Origin: Burkholderia puraquae
Lineage (GTDB): Bacteria; Pseudomonadota; Gammaproteobacteria; Burkholderiales; Burkholderiaceae
DNA: 64,000 bases
Direction: 5' to 3'
Assembly: GCF_002099195.1 (NCBI RefSeq)
Contig: NZ_NBYX01000011.1
Location: forward strand, 1 to 64,000
A program made the translations under genes and the position numbers. The stretch's first letter is position 1. Every line of letters begins with the position of its first letter. Positions 8,724 to 17,637 of the stretch are shown piece after piece. Below the pieces are notes generated by a model that did not search any database, had not been told where the DNA came from, and saw nothing but the letters and a program-made list of their open reading frames with translations.

Positions 8724-10190
8724 ATGCAAACCCAACTCTTCATCGACGGGCGCTTCGTTGACGCCGTCGATCGCGGCACGATCGACGTGCTGAATCCGCA
8801 CGACGGCGCCGTCATCGCGAAGATCGCCGCAGCCACCGCGGCGGACGTCGACCTCGCCGTCGAAGCCGCGACCCGCGCGTTCCCCAAATGGTCGGCGCTG
8901 CCGGCCGCCGAACGTGGCCGGCTGCTGCTGCGCCTCGCCGACGCGATCGAGGCCAACGCGGAGGAGCTGGCACAGCTCGAATCGCTGGACACCGGCCACC
9001 CGGTCCGCGATTCGCGCTCGCTCGACGTGCCGCGCACGGCCGCGTGCTTTCGCTACTTCGGCGGCATGGCCGACAAGCTGCAAGGCTCGGTGATTCCCGT
9101 CGAAACCGGCTTCCTGAACTACGTGCAGCGCGCGCCGATCGGCGTGGTCGGCCAGATCGTGCCGTGGAATTTTCCGCTGATGTTCACGAGCTGGAAGATG
9201 GGCCCGGCGCTTGCCGCCGGCAACACCGTGGTGCTGAAGCCGTCGGAAATCACGCCGCTGTCGACGCTGCGCATCGTCGAGCTGATGGCCGAGGTCGGGT
9301 TTCCGGCAGGCGTCGTCAATATCGTCCCCGGCTACGGCCATACCGCCGGCCAGCGGCTCGCCGAACATCCGGGTGTCGGCAAGATCGCGTTCACGGGATC
9401 GACGGCCACCGGCCGCCGGATCGTCGAAGCATCGCAGGGCAACCTGAAGCGCGTGCAGCTTGAACTGGGCGGCAAGGGCGCCAACATCGTGTTCGACGAT
9501 GCCGACCTCGACGCGGCCATCAACGGTGCCGCATGGGCGATCTTCCACAACCAGGGGCAGGCGTGTATCGCCGGCTCGCGTCTCGTGCTGCACGAACGCA
9601 TCGCGGATGCGTTCCTCGAGCGATTCGTGGCGCTCGCGTCGTCGATCCGCATCGGCAACCCGCTCGACGCCGATACCGAAATGGGACCGCTGACGTCGAA
9701 GCAGCACCTCGATCGCGTGCTGTCGTATGTCGACGTCGCGCGCGAGCAGGGCGGCCGCGTGCTCACGGGCGGCAGCGCACCGCAGGATCCGGCGCTTGCC
9801 AACGGCTACTACGTGCGCCCGACGGTCATCGAGGCAAGGAGTGCGGCCGACCGTGTCGCGCAGGAGGAAGTGTTCGGCCCGTTCGTCACGGTGCTGCGCT
9901 TCGGCAGCGACGACGAAGCGCTGGCGATTGCCAACGCAACCGAATACGGGCTGGGCAGCGGCCTCTGGACGAAGGATCTTTCCCGCGCACACAAGATGGC
10001 GTCGCGGATCAACGCGGGCATGTGCTGGATCAACTGCTACAAGCGCGTCAATCCGGGCAGCCCGTTCGGCGGCGTCGGCCAGTCGGGGTACGGCCGCGAG
10101 ATGGGCTTCGAGGCGATGCACGACTACACGGAAGCGCGGTCGGTGTGGGTCAACGTCGACGGCAACGTGCCGCCGCATTTCAAGCGCTGA
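8724..10190 (+). CDS. pnpE: 4-hydroxymuconic semialdehyde dehydrogenase
   Basis: A 488-residue NAD(P)-dependent aldehyde dehydrogenase with all catalytic residues: Asn149 in PWNFP, Glu247 in LELGGKG and Cys281 in GQACIAG, plus the cofactor motif FTGSTATG at 223-230. In hydroquinone clusters this enzyme oxidises 4-hydroxymuconic semialdehyde to maleylacetate, and its place between the dioxygenase and maleylacetate reductase genes supports that. The start at 8724 is preceded by gagga. Confidence 0.9.
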   Translation: MQTQLFIDGRFVDAVDRGTIDVLNPHDGAVIAKIAAATAADVDLAVEAATRAFPKWSALPAAERGRLLLRLADAIEANAEELAQLESLDTGHPVRDSRSLDVPRTAACFRYFGGMADKLQGSVIPVETGFLNYVQRAPIGVVGQIVPWNFPLMFTSWKMGPALAAGNTVVLKPSEITPLSTLRIVELMAEVGFPAGVVNIVPGYGHTAGQRLAEHPGVGKIAFTGSTATGRRIVEASQGNLKRVQLELGGKGANIVFDDADLDAAINGAAWAIFHNQGQACIAGSRLVLHERIADAFLERFVALASSIRIGNPLDADTEMGPLTSKQHLDRVLSYVDVAREQGGRVLTGGSAPQDPALANGYYVRPTVIEARSAADRVAQEEVFGPFVTVLRFGSDDEALAIANATEYGLGSGLWTKDLSRAHKMASRINAGMCWINCYKRVNPGSPFGGVGQSGYGREMGFEAMHDYTEARSVWVNVDGNVPPHFKR

Positions 10191-10198
10191 GGTTTGCC

Positions 10199-11266
10199 AT
10201 GGATCGCTTCGTCTATCAGGGCACCCCGTCCCGCGTGGTATTCGAATGGGGCGCGCTCGCCAGGCTGCCGGACGAGCTGTCGACGCTCGGTGCCCGCCGC
10301 GCGTTGATCCTGTCCACGCCCGAGCAGCGGCCGCTCGCCGAGCGCGTCGAGGCGATCCTGGGCGACCGTGCGGCCGGCATTTGCGCGCAGGCGGTCATGC
10401 ACGTGCCGGTCGAGGTCGCGCACGCGGCTCGCGAGATGGCCGGCGATCTGGACGCGGACTGCTGCGTCGCGATCGGCGGCGGGTCGACGATCGGGCTGGG
10501 CAAGGCCATTGCGCTCGAGTCGGTGCTGCCGATCCTGGCCGTGCCGACGACGTATGCCGGCTCCGAGATGACGCCGATCTTCGGGCTCACGGAAGGCCGG
10601 CTGAAGCGTACCGGGCGCGACGCACGCGTGCTGCCGCGTACGGTGCTTTACGACCCGTCGCTGACGCTGTCGCTGCCGCCGGACATTTCGGCGGCATCGG
10701 GCATCAATGCGATGGCGCACGCCGTCGAGGCGCTCTATGCGGAAGACGCGAACCCGGTGATCAGCCTGATGGCGGAAGAATCGATCCGTGCACTCGGCGA
10801 AGCGCTGCCCGTCGTGGTGCGCGATCCGGAGAACCGCGCGATGCGCAGCCGCGCGCTGTATGGCGCATGGCTGGCCGGAACCTGCCTGGGCGCGGTCGGC
10901 ATGGCGCTGCACCACAAGCTTTGCCACACGCTCGGCGGCACCTTCAACCTGCCGCACGCGCAGACGCATGCCGCGATGCTGCCGCATACTGCGCACTACA
11001 ACCACGCCGCTGCGCCGGATGCGCTGCGCCGCGTAGCGCGCGCATTGGGCGGGAACGACGCGGCCGAAGCCGGCTCGCTGCTGTTCGCGCTGAACGCGCA
11101 ACTCGGCATCGAGCCGGCGCTCGCCGACCTCGGGATGCCGCAGGCGGGCCTCGACGAAGCAGCCGACCTTGCTTGCCGCAACCCGTATGCGAATCCGCGG
11201 CCGATCGAACGCGCGGCGATTCGCGCGCTGCTTCAGCACGCATGGGAAGGACGCGCGCCGCAATGA
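10199..11266 (+). CDS. pnpF: maleylacetate reductase
   Basis: A 355-residue iron-type alcohol dehydrogenase family protein of the maleylacetate reductase branch. The N-terminal half has the dinucleotide-binding GGGSTIGLGKAIAL segment; the C-terminal half holds the histidine-rich HHKLCHTLGGTFNLPHAQTH region. It reduces maleylacetate to 3-oxoadipate, which enters the beta-ketoadipate pathway. It starts 8 bp after the dehydrogenase stop, so the genes are co-transcribed. No 3-oxoadipate CoA-transferase or thiolase is in the window. Confidence 0.9.
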   Translation: MDRFVYQGTPSRVVFEWGALARLPDELSTLGARRALILSTPEQRPLAERVEAILGDRAAGICAQAVMHVPVEVAHAAREMAGDLDADCCVAIGGGSTIGLGKAIALESVLPILAVPTTYAGSEMTPIFGLTEGRLKRTGRDARVLPRTVLYDPSLTLSLPPDISAASGINAMAHAVEALYAEDANPVISLMAEESIRALGEALPVVVRDPENRAMRSRALYGAWLAGTCLGAVGMALHHKLCHTLGGTFNLPHAQTHAAMLPHTAHYNHAAAPDALRRVARALGGNDAAEAGSLLFALNAQLGIEPALADLGMPQAGLDEAADLACRNPYANPRPIERAAIRALLQHAWEGRAPQ

Positions 11267-11294
11267 ACGGCCCGACGCGTCAATGGAGACAGAC

Positions 11295-12167
11295 ATGAGC
11301 CATGACCATCATGACGGCGACGCCAGGCTGACCGAGCAGGTCGTTGCCAGCTTCGACGGCACGCCGAACCCGCGCTTGCGCACGCTGATGCAGAGCCTCG
11401 TGCGGCATCTTCATGCGTTTGTCCGCGAAACGGAATTGACGGAGGCGGAGTGGATGGCGGCGATTCGCTTCCTGACCGAGACGGGGAAGATGTGCGACGA
11501 CGCAGTGCGACAGGAGTTCATCCTGCTGTCGGATACGCTCGGCGTCTCGATGCTGGTCGATGCGATCAACCATCGCTTCGCGACCGGCGCAACGGAAACG
11601 ACCGTGTTCGGCCCGTTCTACATCGAGGGGATGCCCGAGCGCGCATATGGCGAGAACATGGCGCTCACACCGGGTGTGCCCGCGGTCGTGCGCGGCCGGG
11701 TGCTGACCACTGACGGCAAGCCGGTGCCGAACGCCGTGCTCGACGTGTGGCAGACCGCGGAAAACGGCATGTACTCCGGGCAAGACACGGCGCAGCCGCA
11801 CGGCAACCTGCGTGGCCGCTACCGGACCGACGCCGAAGGCCGCTACGCGATCACGACGATTTTGCCGATCAGCTATCCGATTCCGACCGACGGCCCGGTC
11901 GGGAAGATGCTCGACGCCACCGGCCGGCATCCGTGGCGGCCCGCGCATCTGCATTTCATGATCGATGCGCCGGGCTGCCGTACGCTGGTTACGCATCTGT
12001 TCGACGAAGACGACCCGTACCTGAAATCGGACGCCGTCTTCGGCGTGAAGCCGTCGCTGATGGTTGCGTATCGCCGGTGCGACGCGGATGACGCGCTTGC
12101 CCGTCAGTTCGGCCTGGCCGGCCCGTATCGCGAAGTGACGTACGACTTCGTCCTCGACCGGAGCTGA
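11295..12167 (+). CDS. pnpG: hydroxyquinol 1,2-dioxygenase (intradiol)
   Basis: A 290-residue intradiol dioxygenase. The N-terminal helical linker domain precedes the catalytic domain with VLDVWQTAENGMYSGQ, the tyrosine-bearing ISYPIPTDGPVG and the paired histidines of RPAHLHFMID that bind ferric iron. It opens hydroxyquinol (1,2,4-trihydroxybenzene) to maleylacetate, giving the cluster a second entry to the same intermediate. ATG at 11295 has GGAGACAG just upstream; an in-frame ATG at 11284 overlaps that site and is less likely. Confidence 0.9.
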   Translation: MSHDHHDGDARLTEQVVASFDGTPNPRLRTLMQSLVRHLHAFVRETELTEAEWMAAIRFLTETGKMCDDAVRQEFILLSDTLGVSMLVDAINHRFATGATETTVFGPFYIEGMPERAYGENMALTPGVPAVVRGRVLTTDGKPVPNAVLDVWQTAENGMYSGQDTAQPHGNLRGRYRTDAEGRYAITTILPISYPIPTDGPVGKMLDATGRHPWRPAHLHFMIDAPGCRTLVTHLFDEDDPYLKSDAVFGVKPSLMVAYRRCDADDALARQFGLAGPYREVTYDFVLDRS

Positions 12168-12172
12168 CCGCC

Positions 12173-12484
12173 ATGGCGCGATTTTTCGCGGTGTTTGCGA
12201 CGGACCAGCCGGGCATGCGCGACGTGCGCGATCGCGTGCGGCCGATTCATCGGACTTACCTGCGCTCGGCCGACCAGCACGGCGTGGTGGTGCGGCTCGG
12301 CGGCCCGACGCTGGACCCGCACGGCGACGCGATGAACGGAACGCTGCTCGTCGTGGAGGCGGACGACATCCAAGCAGTGATGCAGTTCGTCGGCAACGAT
12401 CCTTATGTGAAGGAGGGGCTGTTCTCGCACGTGGAAGTGCGGCCGTGGGACTGGAGCCTCGGCAACCCCGAGCAGAGGGTATGA
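12173..12484 (+). CDS. YciI-like small protein
   Basis: A 103-residue protein of the YciI / ferredoxin-like alpha-beta fold. It keeps the typical RPIHRTYL histidine region and a GPTLDPHGDAMNGTLLV segment with an acidic residue near the presumed active site. It starts 5 bp after the dioxygenase stop and ends 3 bp before the Rieske gene. YciI-like proteins occur in aromatic pathways such as chlorohydroquinone or salicylate-type clusters; its reaction here is unknown. Confidence 0.75.
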   Translation: MARFFAVFATDQPGMRDVRDRVRPIHRTYLRSADQHGVVVRLGGPTLDPHGDAMNGTLLVVEADDIQAVMQFVGNDPYVKEGLFSHVEVRPWDWSLGNPEQRV

Positions 12485-12487
12485 GAC

Positions 12488-12823
12488 ATGGAAGCACGAC
12501 AACTCTGCCGCTTTTCCGATGTGCCCGACGGCGGCGCGCGGGTCGTCGACGCGGCATGCATCGGGCACCCCGTCATCGTCGTGAGACGGGGCGAGCAGGT
12601 GTGGGCTTATGTGAATCGTTGTCCGCACTTCTCGGTGCCGCTCGATTTCGTACCGGGTAGCGTTTCCTGTTACCGGTCGCAGGTGTTGATGTGCGCCCAT
12701 CACAGTGCGCTGTTCCGGTTCGACGATGGCGTGTGTATCGATGGGCCTTGCTCGGGATCGGCGTTGGATGCGGTGGCTGTCGAGGTGGACTCCGCTGCGT
12801 GGATCATCCATCGAGGCGCTTGA
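12488..12823 (+). CDS. Rieske-type [2Fe-2S] ferredoxin
   Basis: A 111-residue single-domain Rieske protein. The cluster ligands are visible as CPH and, 21 residues later, CAHH. Such small proteins pass electrons to oxygenases or reactivate iron dioxygenases. No partner reductase or terminal oxygenase lies in the window, so it may serve to re-reduce the intradiol or hydroquinone dioxygenase, or an oxygenase encoded elsewhere. It is the last gene before a hairpin followed by a T-run. Confidence 0.85.
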   Translation: MEARQLCRFSDVPDGGARVVDAACIGHPVIVVRRGEQVWAYVNRCPHFSVPLDFVPGSVSCYRSQVLMCAHHSALFRFDDGVCIDGPCSGSALDAVAVEVDSAAWIIHRGA

Positions 12824-12958
12824 TTCGGGTGTTTCGATAAGTACCGACGGGGCCGGTCAATTCGGCGGCTATCGTATTTATCAATCAGTAAAGCTAATCA
12901 TATTTCTGGTGTCTGATAAACGGCATCGGAATGAAGGCGATTCCTTGTGCAGCATCGA

Positions 12959-12998
12959 GCGAGCACCTGCCCCATAGCAGGTGGCAGCCTCGCTTTTT
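12959..12998 (+). terminator. hairpin plus T-run after the catabolic genes, close to the porin start
   Basis: Perfect stem cacctgc/gcaggtg with 6-base loop, inside an outer gcgag/ctcgc pairing, followed by ttttt. It lies only about 22 bases before the porin start codon, so it either ends the catabolic transcript with partial read-through or acts as an attenuator in the porin leader. Confidence 0.7.
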
Positions 12999-13019
12999 CA
13001 TAAAAAAGACGGAGACAGA

Positions 13020-14108
13020 ATGAAACTCAGGTTTGGAGCGGTGGCGATTCTTGCCGTGACGCAGGGCGCATGGGCGCAGAGCAGCGTGACGATGTTCGGG
13101 CTGATTGACGCCGGCATCTCTTATGTCAGCAACGAGGGCGGCGGGAAGAACGTCAAGTTCGACGACGGGATATTCGCGCCCAATTTATTCGGCTTTCGCG
13201 GCACGGAAGACCTCGGCGGCGGATATCGCGCGACGTTCGCGCTCGTGAACCAGTTCTCGATGGCGAACGGCAGCATCATCGGGGCCGGGATTTTCGGGCG
13301 CAATGCGTACGTGGGCCTCGAAAGCACCCGGTTCGGCAGCGTCACGCTGGGCAATCAGTACGACTTCATGGTGGATTCGCTGTTTTCAAAGGGCAATACG
13401 ATTTCGCGGGACATCTCGGGGCTGTATGGCTTCCGGAATGGCCCGTTTCAGCGGCTCGCGCTTCCTGATAATCCGACCGGCGCGTTCGATTGGGACCGCA
13501 CGGCGGGTAGCAAGCCGATCGCGAATTCCGTCAAATACAGTTCGCCGACGGTTGGGGGCTTTTCCGGCGGCGTGATGTATGCGTTTGGCGGCGTGGCCGG
13601 TTCGGTTGGGGCAGATAATGCCGTCAGTGCCGGGCTGAACTATGAAGCGGGGCCGTTCGGTGTGGGCGCGGCCTACACGAACGAGAAGTACGGCCCCGCA
13701 CCCGGCGTGCCGTCCACCAGCGTGCGGAACTGGGGTGTCGGGATGCACTACGACTTCGGTGTCGTCACCGCGAATGCGCTGATGACCACCGTGCACAATT
13801 CGTTCAACGATGCCGGGGTGTGGATGGCCGAAGCGGGTGGGTTGTGGCACGTCAGGCCGGATGTCGTGCTGGGCGCGAAGTACATGTACATGAAAGGCAA
13901 TGAAGCGGTGAACAACAACCACGCGCATCAGGTCAGCGTGGCGCTTCAGTACCTGTTTTCGAAGCGGACGATGGTTTATGTGTCGGCGGACTACCAGCGC
14001 GCGAACAGCGGCGCGAATGCGCAGGTCAATGGCGTGCTGGAGCCGAACGGGGCGTCGAGTTCCGCGAGCCAGACGGTGGCGCGGGTGGGGGTGCATACGG
14101 TGTTTTGA
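13020..14108 (+). CDS. outer membrane porin, OmpC-like (Burkholderia type)
   Basis: A 362-residue beta-barrel porin. The signal peptide ends at GAWAQ, and the mature protein begins SSVTMFGLIDAGISYVSNEGG, typical for the general porins of beta-proteobacteria; it ends with an aromatic Phe (VGVHTVF) as outer membrane barrels do. GGAGACAG precedes the ATG. Being last in the hydroquinone cluster, it likely admits the aromatic substrate through the outer membrane. Confidence 0.9.
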   Translation: MKLRFGAVAILAVTQGAWAQSSVTMFGLIDAGISYVSNEGGGKNVKFDDGIFAPNLFGFRGTEDLGGGYRATFALVNQFSMANGSIIGAGIFGRNAYVGLESTRFGSVTLGNQYDFMVDSLFSKGNTISRDISGLYGFRNGPFQRLALPDNPTGAFDWDRTAGSKPIANSVKYSSPTVGGFSGGVMYAFGGVAGSVGADNAVSAGLNYEAGPFGVGAAYTNEKYGPAPGVPSTSVRNWGVGMHYDFGVVTANALMTTVHNSFNDAGVWMAEAGGLWHVRPDVVLGAKYMYMKGNEAVNNNHAHQVSVALQYLFSKRTMVYVSADYQRANSGANAQVNGVLEPNGASSSASQTVARVGVHTVF

Positions 14109-14282
14109 TGGGCGGCCGGAACGTGCATTCAGTTCCGCCATGCCTTGTGCCGTTGTGCTACCTGCCAGGCGCGGCGATTGTCGTCGCCTTGTCCTGCTCC
14201 GCCGCCGGCGCCTCGTCTGCCGCTTGCGCGCGCTGGATCGCCGGACGCGCGAGGAAGCGGTCGATGTAGCGGCAACGCGGTT

Positions 14283-14402
14283 GATCCGGCGGAGCTGGCT
14301 CGTGCGCTCGGGTATTTTGACCAGGCGCATTTCATGCGCGATTTTCGGAAGCTGGTGGGGAAGGTGCCGGCGGAGTACCGGCGCGATGACTTGCAGAAAT
14401 GA
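14283..14402 (+). pseudogene. 3' remnant of an AraC-family regulator
   Basis: An in-frame fragment reads DPAELARALGYFDQAHFMRD and FRKLVGKVPAEYRR up to a TGA at 14402. This is the second helix-turn-helix of an AraC regulator, ending as such proteins do. Upstream, the reading frame loses all resemblance to AraC, and no N-terminal domain is found in any frame between the porin and here, so the gene is a C-terminal relic of some 40 residues. Confidence 0.75.
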
Positions 14403-14533
14403 GCCCGCCTGGGCATCCGTGAGGGAACCTCGGCCCTCATGTAAGATGCGCACAGCTTCACCCGGTCTTGAGAGGGGCCGGTTCTCGCGCCATAACGGCA
14501 ATCAGCCGTACAACAACAAGGAAGCCACGAGAT

Positions 14534-15607
14534 ATGCCGGGGATTCCCACGGAAGCCTTTACTGTCTGGCACACGATCCTGTCCGTGGCCCGACATGCAC
14601 CGTCGCCGCACAACGTTCAGCCGTGGCGTGTGCAATTGATCTCGGACGATTGCGCCGAGCTGTTCATCGATGGCACGCGCACGCTGCCGAAAGAAGATAC
14701 GACCGGGTCGTTCCTGTTGTCCGCGATGGGCATGTTCATCGACGCGATCGATTTGCTGGCGGCGCCGCACGGGTTGCGTGTCGAATGGCAACTGCATCGC
14801 CCGGTGCAGGAATTCGCGGCCGTCCTGTCGCGGCCGACACCGTCAGGTTTGATTCCGTTCGCCGCGCTGCGGCTCGTCGCCAGCGCCAGCGCGGACGTGT
14901 CGCGCGACGACCCGTCCGCGCTGATGCTGGCGCGCCGCACGTCGCGCCTTTCGATGGATCCAACACCGGTGCCGGATGCAGCCGTCACGCAACTGGCGGC
15001 GCTGGCTGACGAATGGGGGCATCGATATACGCACCTGTCCGGTGCGAAATTGATCGAGCCGATCATCGCGGCGAACATCGACGCCGTGTTCCATGACATG
15101 AACGTCGCGGACTACCATGACGAAATCACTGCCTGGTTTCGCTTCACGGAAAGCTCGACTGCTCGACATCGCGACGGTCTCGACTGGCGCTGCATGAACC
15201 TGTCGCGCGCGGAGTTCTGGATGTCCGCACGCCTGTCGAAAATCCTGACGTTCAAGCCGACGCGCTTCTATTTCAAGCGCCGGTATCGTGCGCAACTCGG
15301 CCACGTACCGGCAATCGGCGTGTTGAGTGGCGATTTCTTCAATCCGGAGAGTGCGATCGAGTCGGGCCGTTTCCTTCTGCGCTTCTGGCTGGCGCTGACG
15401 AGCCTCGGCTTGTACCTGCATCCGTACGGCAACCTGGTTACGAACCCCGCCGCCGCCGCATGGTTCAGCGTGCATACCGGGGTCGACCGGGCATGGCTCG
15501 TGTTCAAGGTCGGCTACTCGCGTACACCGCCGCAGAGTCAGCGCAGGACGCTCGCCGACATCCTTGTCGACGCGCCGGCTCCGTCCCACTCGCCGAGATC
15601 CGCATGA
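14534..15607 (+). CDS. nitroreductase-family (FMN) protein
   Basis: A 357-residue protein with an N-terminal nitroreductase-like segment (SVARHAPSPHNVQPW, residues 12-26), the FMN-contacting motif of the molybdopterin/ThcOx-type nitroreductase superfamily, and a C-terminal part with GLYLHPYGNLVT. It resembles the larger nitroreductase-like proteins annotated beside adenylate-forming enzymes. Its stop overlaps the next start as ATGA, so it works with that enzyme. Substrate unknown. The start is chosen at 14534, with aagga about 12 bases upstream. Confidence 0.7.
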   Translation: MPGIPTEAFTVWHTILSVARHAPSPHNVQPWRVQLISDDCAELFIDGTRTLPKEDTTGSFLLSAMGMFIDAIDLLAAPHGLRVEWQLHRPVQEFAAVLSRPTPSGLIPFAALRLVASASADVSRDDPSALMLARRTSRLSMDPTPVPDAAVTQLAALADEWGHRYTHLSGAKLIEPIIAANIDAVFHDMNVADYHDEITAWFRFTESSTARHRDGLDWRCMNLSRAEFWMSARLSKILTFKPTRFYFKRRYRAQLGHVPAIGVLSGDFFNPESAIESGRFLLRFWLALTSLGLYLHPYGNLVTNPAAAAWFSVHTGVDRAWLVFKVGYSRTPPQSQRRTLADILVDAPAPSHSPRSA

Positions 15608-17094
15608 ACACGCTCATTCGCCTCTTTCTCGAAGCCATTCTCTGGACACTCTGGTTCCTTCGCCGTGTGATTAGCGTCGACGGACGTCTCTATGTTTTCC
15701 TCAATGCGCCGATCTTTCAGCCCTATCTGACTTACGTCGGCCGCATGCGCGCCCGAGTGGCGTTCCTCAAGGCGAGCACGTCGTGCCCGGCATACATCGA
15801 GTTCCTGAAGGCCGAGGAGTACAAGGCCGGCAGAAGATGGCGGCTGTCGGACCTGCCCGCCATGACCAAGGAGAATTACATCAAGCGCTATTCGATCGAG
15901 CAGCGCTGTTATGGCGGTGCGATTCCGAAGTCGGGCGTCGTCATCGACGAATCGTCGGGGTCGACGGGGCAGCCGAACAACTGGGTGCGCAGTGCGGCAG
16001 AGCGCAGCGACGTCAAACGCATCCTGCAACTGAACTATCAACTGGTGTTTCGCGACTCCGGCAAGATGTTGCTGAACTGCTTTGCGCTCGGGCCGTGGGC
16101 GACCGGCATGAACGTGTCGATGTCGCTCGTCGACGTCGGCATCATGAAGTCCATCGGCCCGGACAAGGCCAAGCTGATCAACACGCTGAAGCTGTTCGGG
16201 CCGAAGTATCAGTACCTGATATTCGGCTATCCGCCGTTTATCCGCTCGGTGGTCGACGAGTGCGATCTCGACCTGACGCCGTATCACATCGATTTCATTG
16301 TCGGCGGGGAAGGGTTGTCGGAAGCGTTGCGCGACCATCTGTTGCGCAAGGCGAGCATGGTGATTTCGTCCTATGGCGCGTCGGACCTCGAGATCAACAT
16401 CGGTGTCGAGACGCCGACGACGATCGGCCTGCGGCGTGCGCTGCTGAGCCGTCCCGAGTTGTGCCGGGAATTGTTCGGTCGCGATACGCCGCCGATGATC
16501 TTTCAGTACAACGCGCTCGACTACGTGATCGAAACGAATCACGATGGCGAACTGCTGGTGACCATCGGGCGGCAGTCTGGTGCGGCGCCGAAGATCCGTT
16601 ACAACATTCGCGATTCGGGTGGCACGTATACATTCCGCGAGCTGAACAAGCGTCTGTCGGCACATGGCATGCGGCTGACGGATTTTGCGTCGCGGACCAG
16701 CCATTTTCCGTTTCTGTTCGTGTACGGCCGTAATGATTCGAGTGTGCCGTTCTATGGCGCGAAAGTGTTCCCGTCGGATATCGAGCAGGTTCTGTCCGCT
16801 TCGTCGGTGTTGCACGACTCGATCAGCACGTTCCAGCTCGCTACGACAGAGGATGCGGAGTTGACGAGTTTCCTGCATGTCCATCTCGAACGTGCGTCGG
16901 GCAGTGTACCGATGCAGCTTGATGATGCGGCGCTGCACGGCGAGATGTTCGAAGGGATGAAGCGCGTGAATCAGGATTTTCGCGAGGTGTCGAGGCTGTT
17001 CGATTCGAAGCAGGTCGTCGTGCATGTGCACGATCACGACACCGGGCCGTTTCACGGGCGGGATATTCGGATCAAGAACAAGTACATCGCGTGA
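15604..17094 (+). CDS. PaaK/CapK-like adenylate-forming enzyme
   Basis: A 496-residue protein of the phenylacetate-CoA ligase-like branch of the adenylating superfamily. Visible motifs are the ATP loop ESSGSTGQPNNWVRS (around residues 117-131), the A5-like segment ISSYGASDLE and the late FLFVYGRNDSSVPFYG region. A hydrophobic N-terminus (LFLEAILWTLWFLRR) suggests membrane attachment, unusual for PaaK. It overlaps the nitroreductase-like gene by 4 bp. Without a carrier protein or CoA pathway nearby I cannot name the acid it activates. Confidence 0.75.
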   Translation: MNTLIRLFLEAILWTLWFLRRVISVDGRLYVFLNAPIFQPYLTYVGRMRARVAFLKASTSCPAYIEFLKAEEYKAGRRWRLSDLPAMTKENYIKRYSIEQRCYGGAIPKSGVVIDESSGSTGQPNNWVRSAAERSDVKRILQLNYQLVFRDSGKMLLNCFALGPWATGMNVSMSLVDVGIMKSIGPDKAKLINTLKLFGPKYQYLIFGYPPFIRSVVDECDLDLTPYHIDFIVGGEGLSEALRDHLLRKASMVISSYGASDLEINIGVETPTTIGLRRALLSRPELCRELFGRDTPPMIFQYNALDYVIETNHDGELLVTIGRQSGAAPKIRYNIRDSGGTYTFRELNKRLSAHGMRLTDFASRTSHFPFLFVYGRNDSSVPFYGAKVFPSDIEQVLSASSVLHDSISTFQLATTEDAELTSFLHVHLERASGSVPMQLDDAALHGEMFEGMKRVNQDFREVSRLFDSKQVVVHVHDHDTGPFHGRDIRIKNKYIA

Positions 17095-17107
17095 GAGTGG
17101 GGGCGTG

Positions 17108-17142
17108 CCCTCGTGCTGCTTGTCGTGGTGCACGAGGGTTTT
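17108..17142 (+). terminator. rho-independent terminator after the adenylate-forming enzyme
   Basis: Perfect 9-bp stem ccctcgtgc/gcacgaggg with a 13-base loop, followed by tttt. It starts 13 bp after the stop codon at 17094. Confidence 0.75.
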
Positions 17143-17169
17143 CGTACAGTGAATGTTGAAGCTGACACG

Positions 17170-17502
17170 ATGAAAAAATCGTTGGTGGTGATCTTCGCCT
17201 CATCATTTCTGGTGCTTACGCATCCGGTGTTGGCTGCATCCGTTTCAACGGGGCGCTCTTATGTTTGTCATTTTGGCAAGTACGGCGAGGTCAAGATAGA
17301 CACTCGCGATCCCGGAGCTTCAATAATCATTGGCGGTGTTCGTTACCCTGCCGTGAATGGTAGCTACTTCTACCAGACCGTCGACGGAAAAGTGGCAGTT
17401 GCATTCAATCCCGACATGACGGCCTGGACGTTGATGACGGACGGGGAGAATCGGAGCGGCATAACCGATTCTCATTGCAAGGTGGTTGCGAACGAGAAGT
17501 GA
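17170..17502 (+). CDS. small secreted protein of unknown function
   Basis: A 110-residue protein with a clear signal peptide (MKKSLVVIFASSFLVLTHPV, cleaved near LAA) and two cysteines, one early (YVCHF) and one near the end (DSHCKVV), that could form a disulfide across a small beta fold. The layout is reminiscent of small periplasmic lysozyme-inhibitor-like domains, but I see no diagnostic motif. AT content is a little higher than its neighbours. The start is the ATG at 17170; no strong ribosome site is visible. Confidence 0.6.
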   Translation: MKKSLVVIFASSFLVLTHPVLAASVSTGRSYVCHFGKYGEVKIDTRDPGASIIIGGVRYPAVNGSYFYQTVDGKVAVAFNPDMTAWTLMTDGENRSGITDSHCKVVANEK

Positions 17503-17637
17503 AATTTCGGGTCGTGGTTTGCCAAAAAAGGGTGTTCGACTGAGACGTATTGCATGGTTGTCGCGCGACACCAGTTCGTGAGCTGTGCAGCCAAGCAACT
17601 TCGTCAAAAAATAGACTTGATCTTCGGAGGGTGGGTG

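Noticed and set aside
7503..10190. Plus-strand frame of 895 residues through pnpD and pnpE
   Set aside because: The first part lies in the wrong frame of pnpD; only the portion from 8724 on is the dehydrogenase.
14408..14442. Possible hairpin gaggg/ccctc before the nitroreductase gene
   Set aside because: Short stem with an uneven loop and no T-run; not convincing as terminator or regulator.
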